DNA of 64,000 nucleotides from contig OZ244154.1 of assembly GCA_965216335.1 (NCBI GenBank), forward strand, positions 3,472,001-3,536,000. The letters run 5' to 3'. Of the stretch, positions 16,644 to 24,815 are shown in pieces. The notes below the pieces were generated by a model. That model was not told where the DNA came from, searched no databases, and saw nothing but the letters and a program-made list of their open reading frames with translations. Within the stretch, counting starts at the first letter, position 1. Each line of letters begins with the position of its first letter. The stretch is from JAHEJE01 sp965216335 (GTDB lineage: Bacteria; Pseudomonadota; Alphaproteobacteria; Rhizobiales; Aestuariivirgaceae). Made by a program: the position numbers and the translations under genes.

Positions 16644-17563
16644 TTGCCGATATCCCCCATGTTGACTTTGAAGATGCGCATCACCGTCAGCACGATGACG
16701 ATGCAGGTCAGCAGCAGCACCACCGCGTAGGCCGAACCCTGCGGCCAGTTACCGCCTGAGTTGAACCACTGGTAGATGAGCTGGGTGAACCACAGGCTCG
16801 ACGGACCGCCGAGAATCTGCGGCGCGGCCAGCGCGCCGGCCGACAGCATGAACACCATGGTGCAGCCCGACGAAATGCCCGGCTTGGCGAACGGGATAAC
16901 CACCCGGCGGTGGATCATCGGCCACGACGCCCCCATGTCGCGCGCCGCCTCGATCTGGTTGCGGTCGAGGCTCTCGATGACATTGTACATCGGGAAGATC
17001 ATCAGCAGGATGTAGGCATAGCCGAGACCGGCATAGAGCGCGACATTCTCGCGGATGAAGTCAATCGGGTTGTCGATCAGCCCGAAGAACATCATGAACT
17101 CGTTGATCACGCCCGAGTCGCCGAAGATGATGCGGAAGGCAAAGGCGCGCAGAATTTCGTTGATCCAGTACGGGATGATCAGCAGCAGCACCAGGAAGCG
17201 GACAAAACCACCGCCCTTGGATTGGCCGAGATAGTAGGCGATCGGATAACACAGGATCAGGTCGAGAATGGTGACGAAGGCCGCCGCGATCAGCGTGCGC
17301 ACGAACACCAGCAGGTCGACCCGGTTGTAGCCGTCCGGGTTGTTTTCCGCTCCGAACACCAGATGTCGGTAGTTCTTCAGCGTATAGACGTCGTTCGGTC
17401 CGCCCATTTCCGGCGGCGGCAGGTTGTAGCGGAACGAGAAGTCGAGCATCGACAATTGCGGCAGGATGATCAGGACGATGATCCAGAAACCGGTGAGCAG
17501 CAGCAACGTCCAGCCCATCGCTTGGCCGTTGCGTCTGAAATAGTCTTTCATGAAGCCGCCCAT
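16640..17563 (-). CDS. ABC transporter permease, PotB-like
   Basis: A 307-residue inner-membrane permease with about six hydrophobic segments, beginning MGWTLLLLTGFWIIVLIILP. The periplasmic loop after the first helix is long, as in PotB/PotH. The EAA motif is QIEAARDMGASWPMIHRRVV. It forms the heterodimeric channel with the neighbouring PotC-like subunit, which it overlaps by 4 bp, and it lies 4 bp after the ATPase gene. A second in-frame ATG four codons later (17551) could be the start. Confidence 0.9.
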   Translation of the reverse strand: MGGFMKDYFRRNGQAMGWTLLLLTGFWIIVLIILPQLSMLDFSFRYNLPPPEMGGPNDVYTLKNYRHLVFGAENNPDGYNRVDLLVFVRTLIAAAFVTILDLILCYPIAYYLGQSKGGGFVRFLVLLLIIPYWINEILRAFAFRIIFGDSGVINEFMMFFGLIDNPIDFIRENVALYAGLGYAYILLMIFPMYNVIESLDRNQIEAARDMGASWPMIHRRVVIPFAKPGISSGCTMVFMLSAGALAAPQILGGPSSLWFTQLIYQWFNSGGNWPQGSAYAVVLLLTCIVIVLTVMRIFKVNMGDIGK

Positions 17564-17567
17564 GGGC

Positions 17568-18680
17568 TCACTCCGCGGCCAGTTCGCCGGCCGGCAGTGC
17601 CACCGCCTGGTTGGCGTCGTATTTCAGGGTCAGCTTCTCGCCCGAGTCATACAGCCGAGCTTCACCGCGGTTGACCAGCGACATCTTCATTTCCTTGCCC
17701 TCGTCGCCCTCAAGGAAGACGTTGTATGTCTGGCCTTCGAATTCCGAATGGCCGACATTGGCGAGGATGTGGGTGTCGGTCTTGCGCTTGTCTTCGGCAA
17801 TATGCAGGGCCTCGGGCCGGATGAAGATCATCGCGTCATCGCCTGGCGACAGCTTGTCCTTTGCGCCAGTGGCCACCCGGGCCCGCAGGCGGCCGGTGCG
17901 GTTGGTGTCGACCACGGCGTAACCCTTGGAGATCGACTTCACCTTGCCGCGGAACATGTTGTTCTCGCCGACGAAGGAGGCCACGAAGGCGGTCGAGGGA
18001 TCGTCGTAGATCGACTTGCCGTCGGCGATCTGGTCGATGATTCCGGCCTTCATCACCGCGACGTTGTCCGACATGGTCAGGGCCTCGCCCTGGTCGTGGG
18101 TGATGTAGATGAAGGTGATGCCGACCTGCTGCTGGATGGCGCGCAGTTCGGTGCGCATGTGCTGGCGCAGCTTGAGGTCGAGCGCCGACAGAGGCTCGTC
18201 GAGCAGCAGCACGTCAGGCTGGGCGCACAGCGCCCGGGCGATGGCGACGCGCTGCTTCTGGCCGCCGGACAACTCTGACGGCAGCTTGTCGCCCTGACCC
18301 GGCAGGGCGATCAGCTCCAGCAGTTCATCGGCGCGCTTGCGGCGCTCGGCGGCGCCGGCGCCGCGCACTTCCATGGAAAACGTGATGTTCTCCCAGATTT
18401 TCATCAGCGGGAACAGGGCGAGGTTCTGGAAGATCAGCGCCGTCGGGCGCTCGTTCGGCCCCTTGCCGGCCATGTCGTTGCCGCCGATCAGGACCTTTCC
18501 GTCACTTGGCTCAAGAAAGCCGGAAACAGCGCGCAAGATGGTTGTCTTGCCGCAGCCGGATGGCCCAAGGAAGGAAAAGAACTTGCCGCCCTCGATGTTA
18601 ACATTGGCCTCGCGGACCGCGACGAAATCCCCAAATCTGATCCACACGTCCTGCAGATCGACGCCGACACCTGCGCTCAT
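17568..18680 (-). CDS. ABC transporter ATP-binding protein, PotA-like
   Basis: A 370-residue ATPase that powers the polyamine-type importer. Walker A is GPSGCGKTTILRAVSG, the signature is LSGGQKQRVAIARAL, Walker B is VLLLDEPLSALD and the switch His is in YITHDQGEAL. A C-terminal TOBE domain (about 280-370) is present as in PotA and other CUT1/polyamine ATPases. It follows the binding-protein gene by 146 bp, with a strong hairpin between, and precedes the permeases directly, so expression is likely stepped down after the binding protein. Confidence 0.92.
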   Translation of the reverse strand: MSAGVGVDLQDVWIRFGDFVAVREANVNIEGGKFFSFLGPSGCGKTTILRAVSGFLEPSDGKVLIGGNDMAGKGPNERPTALIFQNLALFPLMKIWENITFSMEVRGAGAAERRKRADELLELIALPGQGDKLPSELSGGQKQRVAIARALCAQPDVLLLDEPLSALDLKLRQHMRTELRAIQQQVGITFIYITHDQGEALTMSDNVAVMKAGIIDQIADGKSIYDDPSTAFVASFVGENNMFRGKVKSISKGYAVVDTNRTGRLRARVATGAKDKLSPGDDAMIFIRPEALHIAEDKRKTDTHILANVGHSEFEGQTYNVFLEGDEGKEMKMSLVNRGEARLYDSGEKLTLKYDANQAVALPAGELAAE

Positions 18681-18771
18681 TGAACCCTCCCATAGCCCCG
18701 GTTATAGCGCTTAGCTCTTGGCAACCCCGCACAATGCTGCCGCGCCGACATTGCCGAGTTTGCGATATGTC

Positions 18772-18802
18772 GGGTTCCGGACACCCGCGATGTCCGGAAC
18801 CC
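18772..18802 (-). other. Intercistronic stem-loop between binding protein and ATPase genes
   Basis: GGGTTCCGGACA-N7-TGTCCGGAACCC is a perfect 12-bp stem with a 7-nt loop. It has no T-run after it on the minus strand. In ABC operons a stem here commonly protects the binding-protein mRNA from 3' decay and lowers downstream expression; that role is inferred. Confidence 0.6.
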
Positions 18803-18826
18803 CTGGTGTTCTAAGATGCGGTGCCT

Positions 18827-19990
18827 TTAGGCACTCTTGAACTTGTTCACATGCTCGGTGCGCACGTCGGCGTACCACGGTGCTTCGGCCGGCCACGGAT
18901 TGAGGTTGGCCAGGCTGTCGCCCGGATAGGCTTCGGCGAAGTTCTTCTTGTACTGGTCGTTGGTGAACTTGTCGGCACCGAGAACCGGCGAGTTGTAGCC
19001 GTGCGAGTTGATCGCCTTGCCGGCCGGCTCGGCGCGGTAGGCGAACTCGACGAAGGCATAGATCTGATCCATGTTCTTGGCACCGGTCGGAATGGCTATG
19101 CCGTCGACCCAGGCCATCGAACCTTCCTTCGGCGCCTGGTACATGATCGGCTCACCGGCGTTCTTAAGCGCCAGCGGCGGGCCGTCCCAGGTCTGACCGA
19201 CGATCACGCCTTCCTTCAGGAGGCCGTTCTTCTGGGTGTCGGCATCGTTCCACAAGAGCTTGATGTTGCCCTTCTTGGAGATGCACCACTCGGTCAGTTT
19301 GCCCCAGATCTTGCGCATGTTCTCTTCGGACTCATAGGCCTTCCAGATATCGCCCTTTTCGAGCTCACCGGTGGTCTCGAGATAGAGACCGGCACCGAGC
19401 ATCATCGAGTGCGGACGGCCCATGGTCTTGCCGGCATTTGCGTCGGCCCAAACATCGCCATAAGACGGTGCATCGCCCTCAGGCGCCCATTGGTCGGTGC
19501 GCCAGCCGATGCCTTCGGTGCCCCAGATGTGCGGCAGCCAGTGCGAGCCCTTGCCGTTAAAGTTCCAGCCGTCCGGGCCGATCTTGGCCATCGCCGGATT
19601 GACCTTGTCGATCGGCACGCGCTTCATGTCGATCGGCTGCAGCAGCTCAAGCGGCGCCCATTGCAGGTTACGGTTGTTGGTCGGCGACACGATGTCGAAG
19701 CCCTGGCCCTTGTTGGCCTTCATCTTGTTGATGATCTCTTCGTTCGAGCCGATACCGGTGTAGTTGACCTTGATGCCGGTTTCGCCTTCGAATGCCGAAA
19801 TGAAATCGGCCGGCAGGTAGTCCGACCACATCAGGATGTTGATTTCACCGGCGCCGAGCGCGCTGGTGATGAACGCCGGTCCGGTCAGGGTGACGGCACC
19901 GGCAGCGGCTCCGGCTTTCAGGACCGAGCGCCGGTTGAACCGCTTGGCGGCCATCAGCGTTTCATGTGTGGATGCTTTGGTGCGAGACAT
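18827..19990 (-). CDS. Extracellular solute-binding protein, PotD/PotF-like
   Basis: A 387-residue periplasmic binding protein of the polyamine class (SBP_bac_8 type). The N-terminus has a Tat signal, FNRRSVLKAGAAAGAVTLTG, with cleavage probably near SALGAGE. The mature protein starts INILMWSDYLPADFISAFE, a clear PotD-like opening. VGQTWDGPPLALKNAG and IPTGAKNMDQIYAFVEFAY are later family segments. It is the first gene of the four-gene transporter operon. Polyamines, or in this context other cationic amines or betaines, are candidate ligands; the sequence alone does not decide. A Tat signal is unusual for E. coli PotD but common in alphaproteobacteria. Confidence 0.9.
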   Translation of the reverse strand: MSRTKASTHETLMAAKRFNRRSVLKAGAAAGAVTLTGPAFITSALGAGEINILMWSDYLPADFISAFEGETGIKVNYTGIGSNEEIINKMKANKGQGFDIVSPTNNRNLQWAPLELLQPIDMKRVPIDKVNPAMAKIGPDGWNFNGKGSHWLPHIWGTEGIGWRTDQWAPEGDAPSYGDVWADANAGKTMGRPHSMMLGAGLYLETTGELEKGDIWKAYESEENMRKIWGKLTEWCISKKGNIKLLWNDADTQKNGLLKEGVIVGQTWDGPPLALKNAGEPIMYQAPKEGSMAWVDGIAIPTGAKNMDQIYAFVEFAYRAEPAGKAINSHGYNSPVLGADKFTNDQYKKNFAEAYPGDSLANLNPWPAEAPWYADVRTEHVNKFKSA

Positions 19991-20223
19991 TCATTCTCCT
20001 CCTTGTTGACTGTCCCGGGGGGCCAAGCAGGCCGCCCGTGTCCCCATGTGGGTGGGTCACATTGTTATTTTAAAACGAAAAATCCGCGGTTGCTCCCTCC
20101 ATACGGGCTTTCGCCGTTAGTAGTATGCCCGCGAAAAATCCACTCTGCAATGCGTAGTTTGCTATTGGTCCCAACGCTCAAACAGCACTGGCTCTACCGG
20201 AGAGTCGCCCTTGCATGTGGCAG

Positions 20224-20547
20224 TCACTTGCTTTCGCAACGCCCGCGTTCAGCCCAGCCGGGAACATGGTCGGAGAACCCGCCGGTTGCGAGGTTGAATT
20301 TCAGCACATAGCCGGAGGCCGGAGAGAACGGCTTCATCGCTTCGAGGCGTGGCGGTGCGCACAGCAAGACCTTCAACGGGGTGTCGATTTCGCGCCAGAA
20401 GACGGTGCAGGCTGCAGGGTCGACATCGAAAGTGTACCGGCTGGTATGGCTGCCGCCCCAGGCAGTGCAGGCGAGCGTCATTGGTGCTGCCGCGGCAATG
20501 CCGGCCGACAGCGCGAGCGCAACCGGTGCTGCGGCTACTTCATGCAT
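20224..20547 (-). CDS. Small secreted hypothetical protein
   Basis: A 107-residue protein with an N-terminal hydrophobic signal-like segment, MHEVAAAPVALALSAGIAAA. The mature part is cysteine-containing (LACTAWGG, AACTVFWREID, VLLCAPP, GRCESK at the end), with four cysteines that could form two disulfides. Its start overlaps the end of the Ldh-family gene by 13 bp on the same strand, which supports it being real and co-translated. I do not recognise the family. Base use is like its neighbours. Confidence 0.55.
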   Translation of the reverse strand: MHEVAAAPVALALSAGIAAAAPMTLACTAWGGSHTSRYTFDVDPAACTVFWREIDTPLKVLLCAPPRLEAMKPFSPASGYVLKFNLATGGFSDHVPGWAERGRCESK

Positions 20548-21548
20548 TCCCGAATCCGCGCCAGCAGGTCCTTTTTCAGGGTGATGCCCTCGGCATCGAT
20601 ACGGGCCCGCTGGGCGGCACGGTTGGAGCCGGGCAGGCGGGCGCCGTCCTGAGCGGTGATGCTGGTGCAGAGGTCATCCAAACGGGTGCCGAACAGGCCG
20701 CCGGAGAAGCCTTCCGGGTCGATGGCGATGAAGAACTGGCCGGTGTTGCACGGCCCCCCGTCATTGGTGGCAAAGGATGAACATTGCGAGCCGAGCATGG
20801 CGCCCGAGGCGGCGGCGGCCATGACCTCGACCATCAGGCCCTGACCGAAGCCCTTGTGGCCGCCGGACGGGGCCATCGAGCCCTTGAGGCCGGCCTCGGC
20901 ATCTTCGGTCGGATTGCCGTCGGCATCGAGCGCCCAGCCGAGCGGGATCGGCTTGCCTTCGGTCTTGTGGCGCATGACCTCCGACTTGGCGATCACCGAC
21001 GACGACTGGTCGAGGACGAACTTCACGCCGCCGTTGCCGTCCGGCACCGCCATGGAGACCGGATTGGTGCCGATCACCGGTGTCTTGCCGCCGGTCGGGG
21101 CAATGGAGGCCGGGGCATTGGTGAAGCCCCAGCCGATCAGGCCGGCCTCGGCAAGGCGGGCGGTATGGATGCCGAGCGTGCCGCAATTATAGGAGTTGGT
21201 GACGGCCAGCGCCGCGATGCCGTATTTCTTCGCTGCCGGAACGATCTTGGCAAAGCCCTTGTCGATGGCCGGGTGCGCGAAGCCGGATTTCGCATCGGCC
21301 CGGTAGGAAGTAGGCGACAGGCGGGTGATCTGCGGTTTCACTTGGCCGTCGAGTTTGCCGCATTTGAGATGGGCGCAGTAGATCGGCACCCAGAACAGGC
21401 CGTGGCTGGTCAGCCCCTGGCGCTCGGTCTCGATGATCGCATCGACCAGATAACGGATGTTGCCGCGCGCCGCGCCGGACTTGGTGAGGGCGCGGGTGAC
21501 GAACCGGCGGGCCCGGTCGACGGGAATGGTCGTTGTGTCTTTGGCCAT
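20535..21548 (-). CDS. Ldh-family (malate/L-lactate/ureidoglycolate-type) NAD(P)-dependent dehydrogenase
   Basis: A 337-residue enzyme of the LDH2/MDH2 oxidoreductase family, unrelated to classical Rossmann lactate dehydrogenases. Family segments are ETERQGLTSHGLFWVPIY with the catalytic His, ALAVTNSYNCGTLGIHTARL, GTNPVSMAVP and GGHKGFGQGLMVEVMAA. Family members reduce or oxidise 2-oxo acids, 3-sulfolactate, ureidoglycolate or delta-1-piperideine-2-carboxylate, so the substrate cannot be named. It is divergent from the CoA-transferase gene at 21655 with about 100 bp between, and is followed by a small secreted protein gene. Confidence 0.87.
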   Translation of the reverse strand: MAKDTTTIPVDRARRFVTRALTKSGAARGNIRYLVDAIIETERQGLTSHGLFWVPIYCAHLKCGKLDGQVKPQITRLSPTSYRADAKSGFAHPAIDKGFAKIVPAAKKYGIAALAVTNSYNCGTLGIHTARLAEAGLIGWGFTNAPASIAPTGGKTPVIGTNPVSMAVPDGNGGVKFVLDQSSSVIAKSEVMRHKTEGKPIPLGWALDADGNPTEDAEAGLKGSMAPSGGHKGFGQGLMVEVMAAAASGAMLGSQCSSFATNDGGPCNTGQFFIAIDPEGFSGGLFGTRLDDLCTSITAQDGARLPGSNRAAQRARIDAEGITLKKDLLARIRECMK

Positions 21549-21654
21549 GTCGGCGTCCTCCGGTCAGTTCATTATACGCTTTGCCTGCGCCTGCCGGTGA
21601 CATATGAATGCGAAACCCGCCCGGGTCAAACAGGTTTCGGTTCGAGAGGTTCTG

Positions 21655-22878
21655 ATGAGTGGTGCACTGCACGGCATTCGCGTGCTGGATTTGTCGCGTA
21701 TTCTGGCCGGGCCGTGGGCGACGCAGACCCTGGCCGATCTCGGCGCCGAGGTGATCAAGGTCGAACGGCCGGGCAGTGGCGACGACACCCGCGGCTGGGG
21801 ACCGCCGTTCGTCTCCGGGCCGGATGGCGAGCCTGGCGATGCGGCCTATTTTCTCAGCACCAACCGGGGCAAGAAGTCGGTCGCAATCGACATCGCTCAG
21901 CCGCAAGGCCAGGAGCTGGTACGCGAACTGGCCGAATGCTCGGATGTGGTGATCGAGAATTTCAAGGTCGGCGGACTGGAGAAGTACGGCCTGGACTACA
22001 AGGCGCTCAGCGCCCGCAAGCCGTCACTGATCTACTGCTCGATCACCGGCTTCGGCCAGACCGGACCTTATGCCGAGCGCGCCGGCTACGACTTCATGAT
22101 CCAGGGCATGGGCGGCATCATGTCGATCACCGGGCAGCCGGACGGGTCGCCGGGTGCCGAGCCGATGAAGTCCGGCATGGCATTTGCCGACATCTTCACC
22201 GGGCTCTACTCCACCATCGCCATCCTCGCCGCCCTCAACCACCGCACGGCAACGGGGCAGGGGCAGTACATCGACATGGCACTGTTCGACACCCAGGTTG
22301 CGGTGCTCGGCAACCAGGCGCTCAACTATCTGGTATCCGGCAATGTGCCCAAGCGCCTCGGCAATGCCCATCCCAACATCGTGCCCTACCAGGTGTTTGA
22401 AACATCGGACGGGCACATCATCATCGCCGTCGGCAACGACCGGCAGTTCGCCCGGTTCAGCGAACTGGCCGGTCTGGCGCACCTGGCGCAGGACGAGCGC
22501 TTCGCGACCAACCGGGGCCGGGTGCGCAACCGCGATGACCTTATCCCGGTGCTGGCCGACGTGGTGCGCACCAGAACGACGGCGGACTGGATGGACCTGC
22601 TGGATGACGCCCACGTGCCGTGTGGACCGATCAACACCATAGACAAGGTGTTCGACGACCCCCAGGCGCGTGCGCGCGGTCTGCAGCTTGAACTCATGCG
22701 CGCGGGCGGCATCGCCACACCTGGCGTTGCCAGCCCGATGCGGCTGTCGGCCACGCCGGTTAGCTACGACCGCCCGGCGCCCGAGCTTGGCCAGGACACG
22801 GACGCCGTTCTTCGCGAGGTGCTGCGGCGGGATGTTGAAGCGATTGCCGCCTTGCGCGCGCACGGCATTGTCGCATGA
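21655..22878 (+). CDS. Class III CoA-transferase (CaiB/BaiF family)
   Basis: A 407-residue family III CoA-transferase. The N-terminal GIRVLDLSRILAGPWATQTL, followed by LGAEVIKVERPGSGD, is diagnostic, as is the DFMIQGMGGIMSITG region around the active-site Asp. The start at 21655 follows GAGAGG; an upstream in-frame ATG at 21604 adds 17 non-conserved residues. Family members move CoA between carboxylic acids such as carnitine, oxalate, formate, succinate or citramalate. The neighbours (Ldh-type dehydrogenase, peptide-type binding protein) do not fix the substrate. Its stop codon overlaps the A-tract of the terminator at 22878. Confidence 0.9.
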   Translation: MSGALHGIRVLDLSRILAGPWATQTLADLGAEVIKVERPGSGDDTRGWGPPFVSGPDGEPGDAAYFLSTNRGKKSVAIDIAQPQGQELVRELAECSDVVIENFKVGGLEKYGLDYKALSARKPSLIYCSITGFGQTGPYAERAGYDFMIQGMGGIMSITGQPDGSPGAEPMKSGMAFADIFTGLYSTIAILAALNHRTATGQGQYIDMALFDTQVAVLGNQALNYLVSGNVPKRLGNAHPNIVPYQVFETSDGHIIIAVGNDRQFARFSELAGLAHLAQDERFATNRGRVRNRDDLIPVLADVVRTRTTADWMDLLDDAHVPCGPINTIDKVFDDPQARARGLQLELMRAGGIATPGVASPMRLSATPVSYDRPAPELGQDTDAVLREVLRRDVEAIAALRAHGIVA

Positions 22879-22906
22879 AAAAACCTCCCGGGCGGGACCC
22901 GGGAGG
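22878..22906 (-). terminator. Strong intrinsic terminator for the minus-strand binding-protein gene
   Basis: CCTCCCGGG-N5-CCCGGGAGG (22884-22906), followed on the minus strand by six T residues (22883-22878). It lies 27 bp past the stop of the SBP gene and reaches the stop codon of the opposing CoA-transferase gene. Confidence 0.88.
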
Positions 22907-22932
22907 CTGCAATTGCTTGGTTGCCAGGCGCG

Positions 22933-24600
22933 TTAGGCGTCGAGCGAATATTCTTCGCAGAAGAAATAGCGCGTCGGGTGGCAACTGAAGCCCTTTACCG
23001 CCTTGTCGGCCGGAATATACAGCTTGCGCCACAGCGACTGCACGATCGGCCCGTCGTCCTGCATGATCTCTTCCAGCTTTCCGATGATCTCGGTGCGCGC
23101 TTCCAGATCGAGGGTACCCTCGGCCTTGGTGAGCGTCGCATCGAAGTCCGGATTGGCGTAGTGGGTCTCGTTCCACGGCACGCCTGTGCGGTAGGCCAGC
23201 CCGAGCACCATGAAGCCGAGCGGACGGTGCGCCCATGAGGTGTAGCCGAACGGCACCTTGTCCCAGACCTCCCAGAACTTGGCCGAGGGCAGGACGTTGA
23301 TGCGGCAGCGGATGCCCGCTTCCTTCCACTGTTCGACCATGGACTCAATGGACGACAGTTCCCACGCCGGGTCCGGCTTGCAGGCGATCTCGATGTCGAT
23401 GCCATCGGGATAACCGGCCTCACCCAACAGTGTTTTGGCTTTTTCGACGTCGCGCTTGAACTCCGGCAGCTTCTTGTAGTCCGGATGAACCGGGCACACA
23501 TGATGGTGCTCGGCCGGCGAGCCCAGTTCACCGGCAGCAATCGTCGTCGTCTTCTGCTGGTCGGTCGCAAAGCGCATGGCCTGGCGCAGCTTCTTGTTGT
23601 CCCACGGCGCCTTGTCGACCTGCATGCGCACGACGGCTGTGGAGGCGGTCGTTACGTCATAGACCTGCACGTGGTCCATGCTGTTGTACAGCGGGAACTG
23701 CTCGACATCGCCTTCATAGACCAGATGCACCTGCTTGGAGGCCAGGGCCGCTCCCGATGCCGCGGCATTGTCGCCGAGATCGAGGAAATGTACTTCGTCG
23801 ACATACCCCGGAGCCCCTTCGCGGCGCTTCAGGATCGCCTTGCGGCCAACCTCGAACTCGACCAGCTCGAACGGGCCGTTGCCGTTCGAGCCGACGCCGA
23901 ACTTGCCGTTCTCGGCCGGGTCGAGAATTGGCAGCGGATAGTGGAACAGGTGCTCAGGTACGGCAACCTGAGATTCCTTGAGGTTCAGCACCAGGGTCTT
24001 GTCATCCTTGACCTCGATGGCGTTGGCATCCCACAGCTCGGTGGTCATGACTGCGTTGCCGTCGTCATCCTTCTTGCCGGAGTCGACCTCGTTGAGCATA
24101 TAGCCTTTCATCAGGCCGACGACGGACGAACCGGTTTCAGCGTCAAGACAGTGCTTGATGTTCCAGGCCAGTTGCTCGGCCGTCAGCTTGCCGCCCTTGT
24201 GCCAGTCGACATCGGCAACCGTGAAGGTCCAGGTCTTCAGGTCGTCGGACGCTTCCCATTTTTCGCACAGATGCGGCCGGGTGACATTGTCGGCGCCGGT
24301 GCGGGTGATGTAGCCGACCATCTGGCGGGTGATATTTGAGTCGTAGATCCACGAGAAGGTGTGCGGCGAATCGATCTTCGGCACACGCATGGAAACTTTG
24401 AGGATACCACCCTGCTTCATGTCCTGGGCCTGCGCCGGCGGAGCGAATGGCTGGCCGGTGATCTTGCCGGCCCACATGTAGGCGGCACCGGCCGACATGC
24501 CGAGCAACGTCGAATAACGCACGAACTCACGCCGGTCGATCTGCTTGTCGGCCAGGTACTGTTTGAGCCGCGGTATCCAGATGTGTTCCTTGTCTGACAT
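22933..24600 (-). CDS. Peptide/nickel-type ABC transporter substrate-binding protein, orphan
   Basis: A 555-residue SBP_bac_5-family periplasmic protein, the usual length for DppA/OppA relatives. The N-terminus has an RR-containing signal (QIDRREFVRYSTLLGMSAGAAY), with processing probably after APPAQAQ. GGILKVSMRV, LCEKWEASDDLKTWTF and NKKLRQAMRFATDQQK are family segments. No dpp/opp permease or ATPase genes are adjacent, so it must use a transporter encoded elsewhere or one lost here. The MttB paralogue 2 gene is 215 bp upstream on the same strand and could be co-transcribed. A betaine or modified amino acid ligand is conceivable but unsupported. Confidence 0.88.
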   Translation of the reverse strand: MSDKEHIWIPRLKQYLADKQIDRREFVRYSTLLGMSAGAAYMWAGKITGQPFAPPAQAQDMKQGGILKVSMRVPKIDSPHTFSWIYDSNITRQMVGYITRTGADNVTRPHLCEKWEASDDLKTWTFTVADVDWHKGGKLTAEQLAWNIKHCLDAETGSSVVGLMKGYMLNEVDSGKKDDDGNAVMTTELWDANAIEVKDDKTLVLNLKESQVAVPEHLFHYPLPILDPAENGKFGVGSNGNGPFELVEFEVGRKAILKRREGAPGYVDEVHFLDLGDNAAASGAALASKQVHLVYEGDVEQFPLYNSMDHVQVYDVTTASTAVVRMQVDKAPWDNKKLRQAMRFATDQQKTTTIAAGELGSPAEHHHVCPVHPDYKKLPEFKRDVEKAKTLLGEAGYPDGIDIEIACKPDPAWELSSIESMVEQWKEAGIRCRINVLPSAKFWEVWDKVPFGYTSWAHRPLGFMVLGLAYRTGVPWNETHYANPDFDATLTKAEGTLDLEARTEIIGKLEEIMQDDGPIVQSLWRKLYIPADKAVKGFSCHPTRYFFCEEYSLDA

Positions 24601-24815
24601 TATAAACTTCCTCCCTTTTGCAATTCCAATTGTCTCAGGCCGTCACAATGCGCCCGGCTTCAAGGTCAGCCGGCCGTCTGCCTGACACTAAACTAGCAGG
24701 CGTGAGTAGGCATGCAACCCGTGAGCTGATTTCATGACTCAAGTTTAATTGCGGCACGCCCGTTACATGAGCCGTGTGCGACCAAACAACGCCAAAACCG
24801 ACATTCGCCGGAGTG

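Noticed and set aside
18772..18802. Rho-independent terminator between binding protein and ATPase genes
   Set aside because: The stem is strong but no T-run follows on the minus strand; a processing or stability hairpin fits better.
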